Shown: positions 7,381-14,895 of the stretch, in pieces
Numbering within the stretch: the stretch's first letter is position 1
How the letters are laid out: each line of letters starts with the position of its first letter
Source of the DNA: SIG607 sp045586405
GTDB lineage: Bacteria > Bacillota > Clostridia > Oscillospirales > Acutalibacteraceae
Direction: 5' to 3'
Length of the DNA stretch: 23,584 nt
Assembly: GCA_045586405.1 (NCBI GenBank)
Contig: JAZNAG010000063.1
Span: 1 to 23,584 of the forward strand
The notes under the pieces: generated by a model
The model's input: only the letters and a program-made list of their open reading frames with translations
The model's database searches: none
What the model was told of the DNA's origin: nothing
Program-made: the position numbers and the translations under genes

Positions 7381-8007
7381 TTACACCTTTTTTCTACATA
7401 TTTCTGCAAGAGGACATTTCTCGCAGTACGCCTTTCTTGCGGTACACACACTTCTGCCAAATAGCACTATTCTGTGGCAAAAATCATTAGATTTATCCTC
7501 TGGGAGAAGCTTTTTCATTTTCATTTCAGCCTTATAAGGATCAGTGCCCTCTGTAAAGCCCAGCCTTCTGCAAATTCTTATAAAATGGGTATCGGCAACT
7601 ACGGCAGGCTTACCGTAAATATCACCGCAGACAAGGTTTGCTGTTTTTCTGCCTACGCCGGGGAGCTTTATCAGTTCTTCAATAGTATCGGGCACTTTTC
7701 CCCCAAAATCACTACATAGCATTTTAGCAATGCCTACAAGGTCTTTTGCCTTAGATTTATAAAGACCGCAGGTTTTAATAAGTTCTTCTACCTGTTCGAC
7801 CTTAGCTGTAGCCATAGTAAAACAGTCGGGAAAAGACTCAAACAGTTTTGGGGTTACCATATTAACACGCTTATCAGTACACTGTGCCGAAAGCCGTGTT
7901 GCAATAAGAAGTTCAAATGAGTTGTTATAATTTAAAGAACAAATAGCATCCGGGTATTCTTTTTCAAGAATTTCCACTGCCCTTTGGGCTCTTTGTTTAT
8001 CAGTCAT
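7381..8007 (-). CDS. nth: Endonuclease III
   Basis: A 208-residue base-excision repair enzyme of usual family length; Nth removes oxidised pyrimidines from DNA and cuts at abasic sites. The helix-hairpin-helix LPGVGRKTAN carries the catalytic lysine K121, and VVADTHFIR holds the catalytic aspartate D139. The C-terminal [4Fe-4S] loop has the canonical spacing C188-x6-C195-x2-C198-x5-C204. The ATG overlaps the end of the EIIC gene by 8 bp and the stop abuts the pdxY ribosome site, so it is embedded in that operon. All expected residues are present, so it should be active. Confidence 0.97.
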   Translation of the reverse strand: MTDKQRAQRAVEILEKEYPDAICSLNYNNSFELLIATRLSAQCTDKRVNMVTPKLFESFPDCFTMATAKVEQVEELIKTCGLYKSKAKDLVGIAKMLCSDFGGKVPDTIEELIKLPGVGRKTANLVCGDIYGKPAVVADTHFIRICRRLGFTEGTDPYKAEMKMKKLLPEDKSNDFCHRIVLFGRSVCTARKAYCEKCPLAEICRKKV

Positions 8008-9043
8008 TACTGGGAAGCCTCATATAACCGTCTTTTATCCATTTCATTCTTCTCATAATTTCGCTTACCGAAAGGCTTACCACCGCAGGAAGCACAAAGC
8101 ACATAAGAAGAACAAGAAGCAGAGAAATCATTGGGGTTTGTCCGTTTTTGACCATAGCAAAATAGGTTTCAAAAGGACCGACAAGACCGGCAGTACCCAT
8201 ACCTGAGCCTACGGGAGTGCTGACTATTTTAAATACCGCCGAAGAAACAGGACCTAAAATGGCACTGCTTAAAATAGCGGGTATCCATATCTGAGGGTGG
8301 CGAACAATATTGGGCATCTGAAGCATAGAGGTACCAACACCCTGAGCTATAAGACCGCCAAGTTTATTTTCTTTATAGCTTATTACGGCAAAGCCTACCA
8401 TATTACAGCAGCAACCAACCACCGCAGCACCTGCCGCAAGGCCCGAAAGCCCCATAGAAATACCAATAGCAGCACTTGAAATAGGTAAGGTAAGACATAT
8501 ACCCATAACAGATGCAACTATTATACCGCCGATAACGGGGTGCGCGTCAACATTATAGTTAACGATATTACCAAGCCACTTCATAGCAAAGGAAATATAG
8601 GGACCGACAAACAGCGCAGCCGCAGCACCTGTTAAAATACAGCATATAGGAGTAACAATAATATCAACCTTTGTTTTGCCTGAAACAAGGCAACCTATTT
8701 CGGTGGCAACATAAGCGGCAATAAAAGCGCCAAGAGGCTCACCGGGTGCGCCCATTTTAAAAGCCTCAATAGTAATATCAGGGAAAGCGCCTATAAGACC
8801 ACAGGCGGCGGCAGAAACAACGGTAAGAGGCGAAGCCTTTAATTTTGAAGCAACGCCAACACCGATACCTGCACCTGTAACGCTTTTCGCAAAGGTACCT
8901 ATAGCATAAAGATATGTACCCACAACGCCCGGAACAAAAGAACCTATCTGACAAATAATGGTTCCTATTATCAGGGTTGCGAAAAGACCTAAAGCCATAC
9001 CGCCCAGTCCGTCTATAAATATACGATTAAATATTTTTTTCAT
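8000..9043 (-). CDS. PTS EIIC-type membrane transporter (PTS_EIIC_2 family)
   Basis: A 347-residue membrane protein with about eight to ten helices, rich in glycine, alanine and isoleucine. It resembles the EIIC_2-type permeases (recalled Pfam PF13303) annotated as PTS transporter subunit IIC. Characteristic stretches include GLGGMALGLFATLIIGTIIC at the N-terminus, AGIGVGVASKLKASPLTVVS, HPVIGGIIVAS and MLQMPNIVRHPQIWIPAI. No EIIA, EIIB, HPr or sugar enzyme gene is nearby. The substrate is unknown and phosphotransferase coupling is unproven; it may work as a stand-alone permease. It is the first gene after a strong promoter and overlaps nth by 8 bp. A link to vitamin B6 uptake through pdxY two genes downstream is only a guess. 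Confidence 0.85.
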   Translation of the reverse strand: MKKIFNRIFIDGLGGMALGLFATLIIGTIICQIGSFVPGVVGTYLYAIGTFAKSVTGAGIGVGVASKLKASPLTVVSAAACGLIGAFPDITIEAFKMGAPGEPLGAFIAAYVATEIGCLVSGKTKVDIIVTPICCILTGAAAALFVGPYISFAMKWLGNIVNYNVDAHPVIGGIIVASVMGICLTLPISSAAIGISMGLSGLAAGAAVVGCCCNMVGFAVISYKENKLGGLIAQGVGTSMLQMPNIVRHPQIWIPAILSSAILGPVSSAVFKIVSTPVGSGMGTAGLVGPFETYFAMVKNGQTPMISLLLVLLMCFVLPAVVSLSVSEIMRRMKWIKDGYMRLPSND

Positions 9044-9062
9044 TTTTTGTGCCTCGCTTTAA

Positions 9063-9082
9063 AAGTATAATTATATATACTT
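9063..9082. promoter_or_regulatory. Candidate operator dyad at the EIIC transcription start
   Basis: An inverted repeat, AAGTATA - 6 nt - TATACTT, lies immediately downstream of the -10 box and over the predicted start point (about 9080) of the minus-strand EIIC operon. Its position and size suit a repressor operator. It is AT-rich, so chance is not excluded, and no regulator gene is adjacent. Confidence 0.35.
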
Positions 9083-9086
9083 CTAT

Positions 9087-9116
9087 ATTATACTACTAAT
9101 TTACCACATTCGTCAA
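9087..9116 (-). promoter_or_regulatory. Sigma-A promoter of the EIIC-nth-pdxY-MATE operon
   Basis: On the minus strand there is a -35 TTGACG (9111-9116), an 18-bp spacer and a perfect -10 TATAAT (9087-9092). The predicted leader is about 37 nt and contains GAGG about 9 nt before the EIIC ATG. Confidence 0.8.
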
Positions 9117-9135
9117 TGTTTTTAAGGCAAAAAAG

Positions 9136-9166
9136 AAAGAGAGCAAAGCTTATTTGCTCTCTTTTT
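9136..9166. terminator. Terminator of the GH16 pair (bidirectional form)
   Basis: A perfect 12-bp stem (AAAGAGAGCAAA with its complement) around a 5-nt loop. On the minus strand it ends in TTTCTTTTTTG, just after the GH16 stop codon at 9171. On the plus strand it ends in TTTTT, but no plus-strand gene feeds into it. Confidence 0.85.
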
Positions 9167-9170
9167 AAAA

Positions 9171-9986
9171 TTATCTTTTATGAATTCCCTCTTCGTCAAG
9201 GTCGAAAAGTTCTCCGTTATCGTCCTGATAAAGTCTTATGTAGTCAATACAGAACTCAATGGGCTCAGTTCTGTCTTCAATAGGCTGAGGAACAAAGGTA
9301 GAGCCGTAAAGCATACTAAACAAGAAGTAAACAGGAGTATGGCAAAGTGCAAACATAGGATTAGTAATGTCAATATGACAATGGCACTCGCCGTCTACTA
9401 AGAACTCGATATACTCAGGAGTCCAAAAGTAACCGAATCTATGGAATTCGTCACTGTAACGTTGTCCTTCGGGAAGGCGCTTTGCCTTGGGATAGTTATT
9501 ACCGTCAAGGAAGTTGTAGCGGTGGGTCTGTCCGTAGTTTCTGTCTTTCCACCAGCCGTGAACATTACTTGCAATAACGCTGTCGTCGCCGAACATTTCA
9601 CAAACATCGATTTCGGAGTTTATTTTACTGCCCTTATAGTCAGACTTCATCCAGAATCCCATCCATATACCCGGTCCTGCAACGGCAATTCTTGCTCTTG
9701 CTTCGGCATAACCGTATTTGTAGCAGAAATTCTTAACCTGAACGATACCGCAGTTATAGGTCTTTTCGCCGTCTTCCTCTTCATTAATAGAGCCCTTGAT
9801 TATCATACAGGAATCTCTGGTAAAGCAGTTATCGGGGTTTCTGTGAATTCTTCTGTCCAAGTGGCCTTTTTCACGGAAAATGTCATTTACATGCCACACC
9901 TTAGGGTCAATTTCAGGTCCGTCAAAATGGTCTTCAAAAACTAATTTATAGCCCTTTTCAAGCATTTCTTCATGAGTAAATTTCAT
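9171..9986 (-). CDS. Family 16 glycoside hydrolase-like protein, catalytic motif intact, no signal peptide
   Basis: A 271-residue beta-jelly-roll protein of the GH16 (laminarinase/licheninase/xyloglucanase) type; the family cleaves beta-1,3/1,4-glucans or galactans by a retaining mechanism. Evidence: N-terminal YKLVFEDHFDG, the tryptophan segment GIWMGFW, and SEIDVCEMFG with the ExDxxE motif (E125 nucleophile, D127, E130 acid/base). An FHRFGYFWTPEYIEFLVDG strand pair and a closing IDYIRLYQDD strand follow. The N-terminus (MKFTHEEMLEKGYK) is hydrophilic with no secretion signal, unusual for a polysaccharidase. That suggests cytoplasmic action on imported or internal oligosaccharides, or a non-classical role. 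It starts 2 nt after the upstream paralogue, with GAGGAGG inside that gene. Exact substrate unknown. Confidence 0.88.
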   Translation of the reverse strand: MKFTHEEMLEKGYKLVFEDHFDGPEIDPKVWHVNDIFREKGHLDRRIHRNPDNCFTRDSCMIIKGSINEEEDGEKTYNCGIVQVKNFCYKYGYAEARARIAVAGPGIWMGFWMKSDYKGSKINSEIDVCEMFGDDSVIASNVHGWWKDRNYGQTHRYNFLDGNNYPKAKRLPEGQRYSDEFHRFGYFWTPEYIEFLVDGECHCHIDITNPMFALCHTPVYFLFSMLYGSTFVPQPIEDRTEPIEFCIDYIRLYQDDNGELFDLDEEGIHKR

Positions 9987-9988
9987 TT

Positions 9989-10777
9989 TTAAGCCTCCTC
10001 GTAGAACTTGATGTATTCAACTTCCATCTGACAAGGAAGTATGGTGTTTTCATCACAAGCCTCGGTTCTTGGGCGGTTAATGTCAAGGCGGATATTAAGT
10101 TCACCGTCACCTGCAAAAACTACGAACATTGGATGGTCGATATCAAAGCGCATAATTTCTTCGCCGTTCACGTAGAAAATACCATCAATATCGGTCTGTT
10201 CGTAACCGAATACGTACCAGTCTTCACCCAATTTTTCTTCACTTTCAAAAGGTGGATAGTAACTTGGCCAACGCTGGAATCCCGAGTGGAGATACTCGTT
10301 TCTGTGGAGTCCGTTTTCATCGGTAAAATATGCATAAAGAGAATAGAAAAGCTTACCCTTGTTTACAAGACCTTTAACCTGTGCGAACTCAACGTTACCA
10401 AAAGCATTCTTATTAGCTACCTTGAGGAACATCTTTGGCCATACACCCGGCATATTCTTGGGGAATTTAGCTTTAACTTCAATAAGACCCTTGCCGAATT
10501 TTCTGCCTGTGTATCTTACAGCGCCACCGGCATATCCGTTTTCTTGCTCAATAGCTTTAATAACGAGTTTTCCGTCTTCAAAGCTAACGTTTTCCTTTAT
10601 ATTCTTAACTACAACTTCCTCACGGAATTTTTCGTCAGAGTTAGATACAAAGGCGGGAACAGTTTCATTTTTAGCCTTGGGTTTGTTTTTAACAACCTCG
10701 TTAGTTTCAATGATTTCCCAGTTGGAAGAGCCGTTTTTAAAGTTCTCTTCAAAGGTTAATTTGTAATTTTTGTTCAA
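9989..10777 (-). CDS. GH16-fold paralogue with degenerate catalytic motif (probable pseudoenzyme or carbohydrate-binding protein)
   Basis: A 262-residue protein homologous to the next gene: YKLTFEENF at the start, GVW at 111, VFGYEQTDIDGIFYVNG, and a terminal EVEYIKFYEE strand. From GVW to the motif it aligns without gaps to the active paralogue. At the catalytic site, EFAQVK (130-135) replaces ExDxxE: E130 is kept, D becomes A132 and the acid/base E becomes K135. Hydrolysis by the normal mechanism is therefore not expected. The TTG start at 10777 is preferred because AGGAG lies 8 nt upstream. The in-frame ATG at 10810 overlaps the -10 box and would precede the transcription start. No signal peptide is seen. 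Its tandem position suggests a binding or regulatory partner of the intact enzyme (inference). Confidence 0.8.
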   Translation of the reverse strand: MNKNYKLTFEENFKNGSSNWEIIETNEVVKNKPKAKNETVPAFVSNSDEKFREEVVVKNIKENVSFEDGKLVIKAIEQENGYAGGAVRYTGRKFGKGLIEVKAKFPKNMPGVWPKMFLKVANKNAFGNVEFAQVKGLVNKGKLFYSLYAYFTDENGLHRNEYLHSGFQRWPSYYPPFESEEKLGEDWYVFGYEQTDIDGIFYVNGEEIMRFDIDHPMFVVFAGDGELNIRLDINRPRTEACDENTILPCQMEVEYIKFYEEA

Positions 10778-10808
10778 GGCAATCACTCCTTTTATAATTT
10801 CTACCTTC

Positions 10809-10836
10809 ATTATAACATAATGAATAATAATTGCAA
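10809..10836 (-). promoter_or_regulatory. Sigma-A promoter of the GH16 pair
   Basis: On the minus strand there is a -35-like TTGCAA (10831-10836), a 16-bp spacer and a perfect -10 TATAAT (10809-10814). The predicted start is near 10802, so only the TTG at 10777 can serve as the start of the first gene. No operator dyad is obvious. Confidence 0.65.
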
Positions 10837-10837
10837 C

Positions 10838-10876
10838 AAAAAAAATCGTCTTTTTTATGTAAAAAAGACAATTTTT
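10838..10876 (-). terminator. Terminator of the mgtE-to-CDF operon
   Basis: On the minus strand a long A/T-rich hairpin (AAAAAT, GTCTTTTTT, short loop, AAAAAAGAC, ATTTTT with one internal mismatch) is followed by a T-run. It starts 3 nt after the CDF stop at 10879 and ends next to the promoter of the GH16 pair, isolating the two units. Confidence 0.8.
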
Positions 10877-10878
10877 CT

Positions 10879-12063
10879 TTACCTACCCGTATAATCAGTG
10901 TCCACTGTAATTACGCAGACGAAGGTTTTATTGATTTCATAAGCCAAGCGACTGATTTTTTCTTTAAATTCTTCCTTAGTAAGACCGGCTTCTGACGGCA
11001 GTACAGCATCAAAAATAAGGTTTGTCCGAGTCTCACCAAGAGGTGTCATACGAAAATCGTGAATTGATGCCTTTTCGTGAATGGTTTTAATTTTGTCGGC
11101 AAGATTCTCGCGAAGCTTAACAACATCCTCGCTGTCGGTGTCAATAGGATCGCTGTGTATAGTCAGCTCTACCCCTAATTTTTCACCTACAAGCTTTTCG
11201 CAAAGGTCAATTTGCTCGTGACAGTGAACAACATTTATATTCTGCGAAACCTCCACGTGCACAGAAGCAAAGCATCTGCCCGGTCCGTAATTATGTACTA
11301 TAAGGTCGTGAATTGCCTCAAAATCGGAAAAAGACATTATGGTTTCTTCCAGCGCACCAAGAAGCTCGTCGCTTGGCGGTTGACCAAGCAATTTATCCAC
11401 CGTTTCTTTTGCCGTCATAATTCCCGAATAAATTATGAATCCGCCTACTAAAATACCCATAATGGCGTCAAGATTAAAGTTAAAGGTAAATACAGTAGAC
11501 AAAAGTGCGGCGACAAGGATAACCGCGGTGGCTACACAGTCGTTAACGCTGTCCTGCGCGGTAGCAAGAAGTGCCTGTGACGAAATCTTTTTACCAAGTT
11601 TTCTATTAAAGAAGAAAAGCCACAGCTTAAAGATAACCGAAAAGGCGAGTATTACGTATGAAATAACCGAGTATTTGGGAGACGGCGTATTATCAATAAG
11701 GGCGGTAAGCGAGTCTTTTATAAGCTCTATACCCACAAGCAAAATAATTCCCGCAACAATAAAGGCAGACAGATATTCCATTCTGCCGTGACCGAAGGGA
11801 TGGTCTTTATCGGCAGGCTTTGACGCCATTTTAAAGCCTACGGTAGTAATTACGCTGGAGCCCATATCGGTAAGGTTATTAAGACCGTCAGCCATTACCG
11901 ATATACTGCCTATAATGACACCGACAGCAATTTTCAAACTGCAAAGAATTAGGTTAACAACTATTCCTACAGCGCCCGAGAGAGTGCCGTACCTTTCCCT
12001 TACTTTAACATTCTGCACGTCGTCTGCATTTTTTACAAAAAGTTTAATGAGCAGATTTGTCAT
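10879..12063 (-). CDS. Cation diffusion facilitator family transporter, Mn/Fe type
   Basis: A 394-residue CDF efflux protein that exports divalent metals in exchange for protons. It has six membrane helices followed by a cytoplasmic ferredoxin-like domain (about 220-300) and an extra C-terminal region. The family block DKDHPFGHGRMEY is intact. In helix 2 the metal site reads DGLNNLTD, with N62-x3-D66, and in helix 5 TAQDSVNDC gives D171-x3-D175. Zinc members use H/D-x3-D; N-x3-D with D-x3-D is the arrangement recalled for Mn exporters such as MntE, so manganese (or iron) is more likely than zinc. It overlaps ddl by 4 bp (ATGA) and is the last gene of the operon that begins with mgtE. Confidence 0.92.
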   Translation of the reverse strand: MTNLLIKLFVKNADDVQNVKVRERYGTLSGAVGIVVNLILCSLKIAVGVIIGSISVMADGLNNLTDMGSSVITTVGFKMASKPADKDHPFGHGRMEYLSAFIVAGIILLVGIELIKDSLTALIDNTPSPKYSVISYVILAFSVIFKLWLFFFNRKLGKKISSQALLATAQDSVNDCVATAVILVAALLSTVFTFNFNLDAIMGILVGGFIIYSGIMTAKETVDKLLGQPPSDELLGALEETIMSFSDFEAIHDLIVHNYGPGRCFASVHVEVSQNINVVHCHEQIDLCEKLVGEKLGVELTIHSDPIDTDSEDVVKLRENLADKIKTIHEKASIHDFRMTPLGETRTNLIFDAVLPSEAGLTKEEFKEKISRLAYEINKTFVCVITVDTDYTGR

Positions 12064-13256
12064 ACTTTTGAGCCCTTACTTCCCTTTGATCCGCCAAGGT
12101 TTACACCTGCAAGAATGTTTGTATCAACGGTAAAGGTCAGTTCTTCCTTTTTTCTCTGTCTTCTGAAGGCGAGAGCTATCATACGGTCAAGAAGTTCAGT
12201 ATAAGGAACACCTGCAGGCTGCCACAAATAAAAGGATAGCGAGCCGGGAATGGTGTTTATTTCGTTAGCATATACCGTATCGGTGGCGGTGTCTATCATG
12301 AAGTCAATTCTCACAACACCGCAGCAGCCAAGAGCCTTGAATATTTTACAGGCAAGGCTCTTTATTTCCTCGGCGCGTTTTTCATCAAGGTCGGCAGGTA
12401 CCTTTCGGGAAAGAGAAGCCATACCTTTAACATTGCCGCTTTTCTTACCGCCGCCCATATATTTATCTTCATAGGAAAGAATTTCGTCGTTCATAAACGG
12501 CTCTTCCAGGACAGAGGCAATACACTCGTCGCTATCCCCAAGCACAGAGCAGTTTATTTCGCGAAGAGAAGTAACAGCCTTTTCAACAAGCACCTTATCT
12601 GCAAAGGAAACCGCAAGGTCAATAGCGTCAAGAAGTTTGGTTTTGCTGTCAGCCTTGCTGATACCCACACTTGAGCCTAAGTTTACAGGCTTAACAATGG
12701 CAGGAAGCCCAATTTTTTCTATAATTTCATCGGCAATTTTTTCTCTGTCCTCGGCATATTCTCTTGAATAGAAGGTGATACAGTCAAGCACGGGCAGGTT
12801 AAACCTTTTAAGAACATCTTTAAACACCGCTTTATCCATACCAACGGCGCTGGAAATAATATCACAGCCAACATAGGGTAAATCCAAAAACTCAAAAAAG
12901 CCCTGCATAGTACCGTCTTCACAGTTTGTGCCGTGAACAATGGGAAAAGCAACATCTATGGCGGTTTCGCGCTTTGACGAGAAAAGTCCGCCCTTTATTT
13001 CGCTCATATAAACCTTTCCGTCTTTTCTTAAAAAGGTAACGGCACGGCTCTTTTTAACAAGAGCAGTTATATCCTTAAAGTTTTCAATATCAAAAAGCAG
13101 CTCACTTGTCAGCATTTCGCCGTCTTTGGTAACATAAATGGGATAAATATTATATTTTTCTCTGTTAAGACTTGCCATAGCCTGAACAGCCGAGATAATA
13201 GACACCTCGTGCTCAACACTTCGGCAACCGAAAAACACCGCAAGATTTATCTTCAT
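12060..13256 (-). CDS. ddl: D-alanine--D-alanine ligase
   Basis: A 398-residue ATP-grasp ligase that joins two D-alanines for peptidoglycan precursors in the cytoplasm. Seen: VEHEVSIIS (E17, first D-Ala site), HGTNCEDGTMQG, VKPVNLGSSVGISK (ATP and substrate loop), the omega-loop-like SYEDKY, and NEINTIPGSLS (magnesium-binding E332 and N334). The loop tyrosine and absence of vanH/vanX nearby favour D-Ala-D-Ala over a VanA-type D-Ala-D-Lac ligase. It is longer than the usual 300-370 residues because of a C-terminal tail of about 35 residues ending in repeated GSK units. Its neighbour murF uses its product. The last codons overlap the CDF start (ATGA), so the tail is the natural end and not a visible frameshift. 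Confidence 0.95.
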   Translation of the reverse strand: MKINLAVFFGCRSVEHEVSIISAVQAMASLNREKYNIYPIYVTKDGEMLTSELLFDIENFKDITALVKKSRAVTFLRKDGKVYMSEIKGGLFSSKRETAIDVAFPIVHGTNCEDGTMQGFFEFLDLPYVGCDIISSAVGMDKAVFKDVLKRFNLPVLDCITFYSREYAEDREKIADEIIEKIGLPAIVKPVNLGSSVGISKADSKTKLLDAIDLAVSFADKVLVEKAVTSLREINCSVLGDSDECIASVLEEPFMNDEILSYEDKYMGGGKKSGNVKGMASLSRKVPADLDEKRAEEIKSLACKIFKALGCCGVVRIDFMIDTATDTVYANEINTIPGSLSFYLWQPAGVPYTELLDRMIALAFRRQRKKEELTFTVDTNILAGVNLGGSKGSKGSKV

Positions 13257-13267
13257 AAAAAAGCCTC

Positions 13268-14887
13268 CTATTTAAGATAATTATCGGGCAGGTCGTTTTC
13301 TATTAAAACAACCGTATTTTCATCAGCAATTTTAAGGTATATATTATATGCCTGCATAAAGCTTTCGGCTATAAAAAGCTTATCTTCATCAAAGCCCTGT
13401 GACATAATGCCTTCGTTTATGGGCTTACTTCTTTCTTTACCGACAAGAATTATATAATCGGCACAGTCACTTGCTGTTTCACCAAGCTTAAAGTTGTGCT
13501 TATACTCTTCACTTCCAAGTTCTACAAGACCGGGGGTGATAAGCACCCTCTTCATAGGCGCAAAGCTTTTAAGCACCTGACAAGCCTCAAGACAGCCCAC
13601 GGGGTTTGAATTATATGCGTCGTCAATAAGTGTAGAGCCCTTTGCATAGCGCTTTATTTCAAGACGGTGCTCAGGGGCAGTCAGTCTTGAAACGGCAAAT
13701 TTAATGCTTTTTGCATCAACGCCAAAGCTATGGGCAACCGCCGCCGCACCAACAATATTCTGCACGTTATGGCGGCCAAGCAGTTTGGTGGTCACCTCTA
13801 CAGTTTCACCTTTCAGGTGTAAATTAAAGGTAACACCCGCTGCCGAGCAGGTTATTTCGTCGGCATAATAATCATAGTTATCATCGCTGCCGTAGAGAAT
13901 CACATCTCTGTCTTTTACTCTGCTTTTTATTTCCTCGCTGTCAGCACAGGCAAAGGTGAGCCCACCCTTTTGCTTTACGCTGTCATAAAGTTCAAACTTT
14001 GTACTGAAAACATTATCAATGCTTAAAAAAGTATCAAGGTGCTGAGGTCCGACGGTGGTAATAAGCGCACAGTCCGGCTTTACAAGGTCGCAAATTTCCT
14101 TAATATCCCCTATTTTCTTAGCACCCATTTCACAAACAAAAATTTCGGTCTGGGGTTTAAAATATTCCCGCACCGTTCGTACAACACCCATTGTGGTGTT
14201 AAAGTTTTTAGGGGTTGTCAGCACATTATACTTTTCTTTAAGCATAGCGGTCAGTATCATTTTGGTGCCTGTTTTACCGTAAGAGCCTGTAACACCTATA
14301 ACCTTAAGTCTGCCGCCATAAGAAGCAAGTATACTTTTAGCATCGTTTATATAGTGCTTTGTAATTGCCTTTTCTGCAGGGTAAAGAAGCGCCCACAGCA
14401 AAAGCACCGACAAATACGGGAATATGCAGAGCAGCACATTAAGGCTTAAAAACCAGTAATACTGTCCTTTTGCCAAAAGCCACTGAAGCAAAACCGATAT
14501 AGTAAGTATAGAAATGAAAGCAGAATATGTTCTCTTTATTCTGGCGGTGAAATTAAGGGGTATAATTGAGTTTTTCCTGAGTTTGTTTGACAGTACCGCC
14601 GAAACACCCAAATAAACAAGCAATGCCCCTATAAGCAGCAGTACCGCAATACCGCTGTCGGTCATATTAAGACAGGCGTACAAAACGAAAAAGACAATTC
14701 TTAAAGTCAGTCTGCCCTTATCGTTTTCTTTAAGGTATGATATATAGCGTTTTACAAAATAAGAATTTTGCTGAAACATCTGCATTTGTCTATACAGCGC
14801 AAATATTGCGCAAAGCCCTGACAACAGCGCCGCAAAGGAGTATAAAAACTGTCTGTCCAGCACAAATTCAAGTATTTTTGATAGCAT
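13268..14887 (-). CDS. MurF-type Mur ligase with an N-terminal membrane domain
   Basis: A 539-residue ATP-dependent Mur ligase. Residues 1-170 contain four to five hydrophobic helices (about 14-32, 62-75, 78-98, 121-138, 145-168). Residues about 190-430 hold the Mur central domain with P-loop GVTGSYGKTGTK (198-209), CEMGAKKIGDI and GPQHLDTF. The C-terminal domain contains the RLEIK, DDAYNSNP and ITPGLVELG blocks, typical of MurF, which adds D-Ala-D-Ala to the UDP-MurNAc-tripeptide. Normal MurF is soluble and starts with an 80-100 residue UDP-binding domain; here a membrane domain replaces it. Adjacency to ddl (11-nt gap) supports the D-Ala-D-Ala adding role. The ATG has AGGTGA upstream and lies 8 nt after the hydrolase gene. 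A ligase acting on a lipid-linked substrate is an alternative. Confidence 0.85.
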   Translation of the reverse strand: MLSKILEFVLDRQFLYSFAALLSGLCAIFALYRQMQMFQQNSYFVKRYISYLKENDKGRLTLRIVFFVLYACLNMTDSGIAVLLLIGALLVYLGVSAVLSNKLRKNSIIPLNFTARIKRTYSAFISILTISVLLQWLLAKGQYYWFLSLNVLLCIFPYLSVLLLWALLYPAEKAITKHYINDAKSILASYGGRLKVIGVTGSYGKTGTKMILTAMLKEKYNVLTTPKNFNTTMGVVRTVREYFKPQTEIFVCEMGAKKIGDIKEICDLVKPDCALITTVGPQHLDTFLSIDNVFSTKFELYDSVKQKGGLTFACADSEEIKSRVKDRDVILYGSDDNYDYYADEITCSAAGVTFNLHLKGETVEVTTKLLGRHNVQNIVGAAAVAHSFGVDAKSIKFAVSRLTAPEHRLEIKRYAKGSTLIDDAYNSNPVGCLEACQVLKSFAPMKRVLITPGLVELGSEEYKHNFKLGETASDCADYIILVGKERSKPINEGIMSQGFDEDKLFIAESFMQAYNIYLKIADENTVVLIENDLPDNYLK

Positions 14888-14895
14888 TTAATCAC

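Noticed and set aside
9441..9944. 167-codon open frame on the plus strand inside the intact GH16 gene
   Set aside because: No ribosome site, promoter or recognisable domain; it lies wholly antisense to a gene with conserved motifs and is a codon-usage shadow.
10133..10759. 208-codon open frame on the plus strand inside the degenerate GH16 gene
   Set aside because: Antisense to a gene with clear homology to its neighbour, with no start signals. The GH16 reading has a promoter and ribosome site.
9989..10777. The degenerate GH16 gene as a pseudogene
   Set aside because: The frame is full length with its own promoter and ribosome site, and conserved structural segments remain. Only catalytic residues are changed, which fits a pseudoenzyme better than decay.
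12060..13256. VanA/VanG-like D-Ala-D-Lac or D-Ala-D-Ser ligase
   Set aside because: The omega-loop region keeps the tyrosine-containing SYEDKY form, no vanH, vanX or vanT gene is present, and the context is a housekeeping murF-ddl pair.
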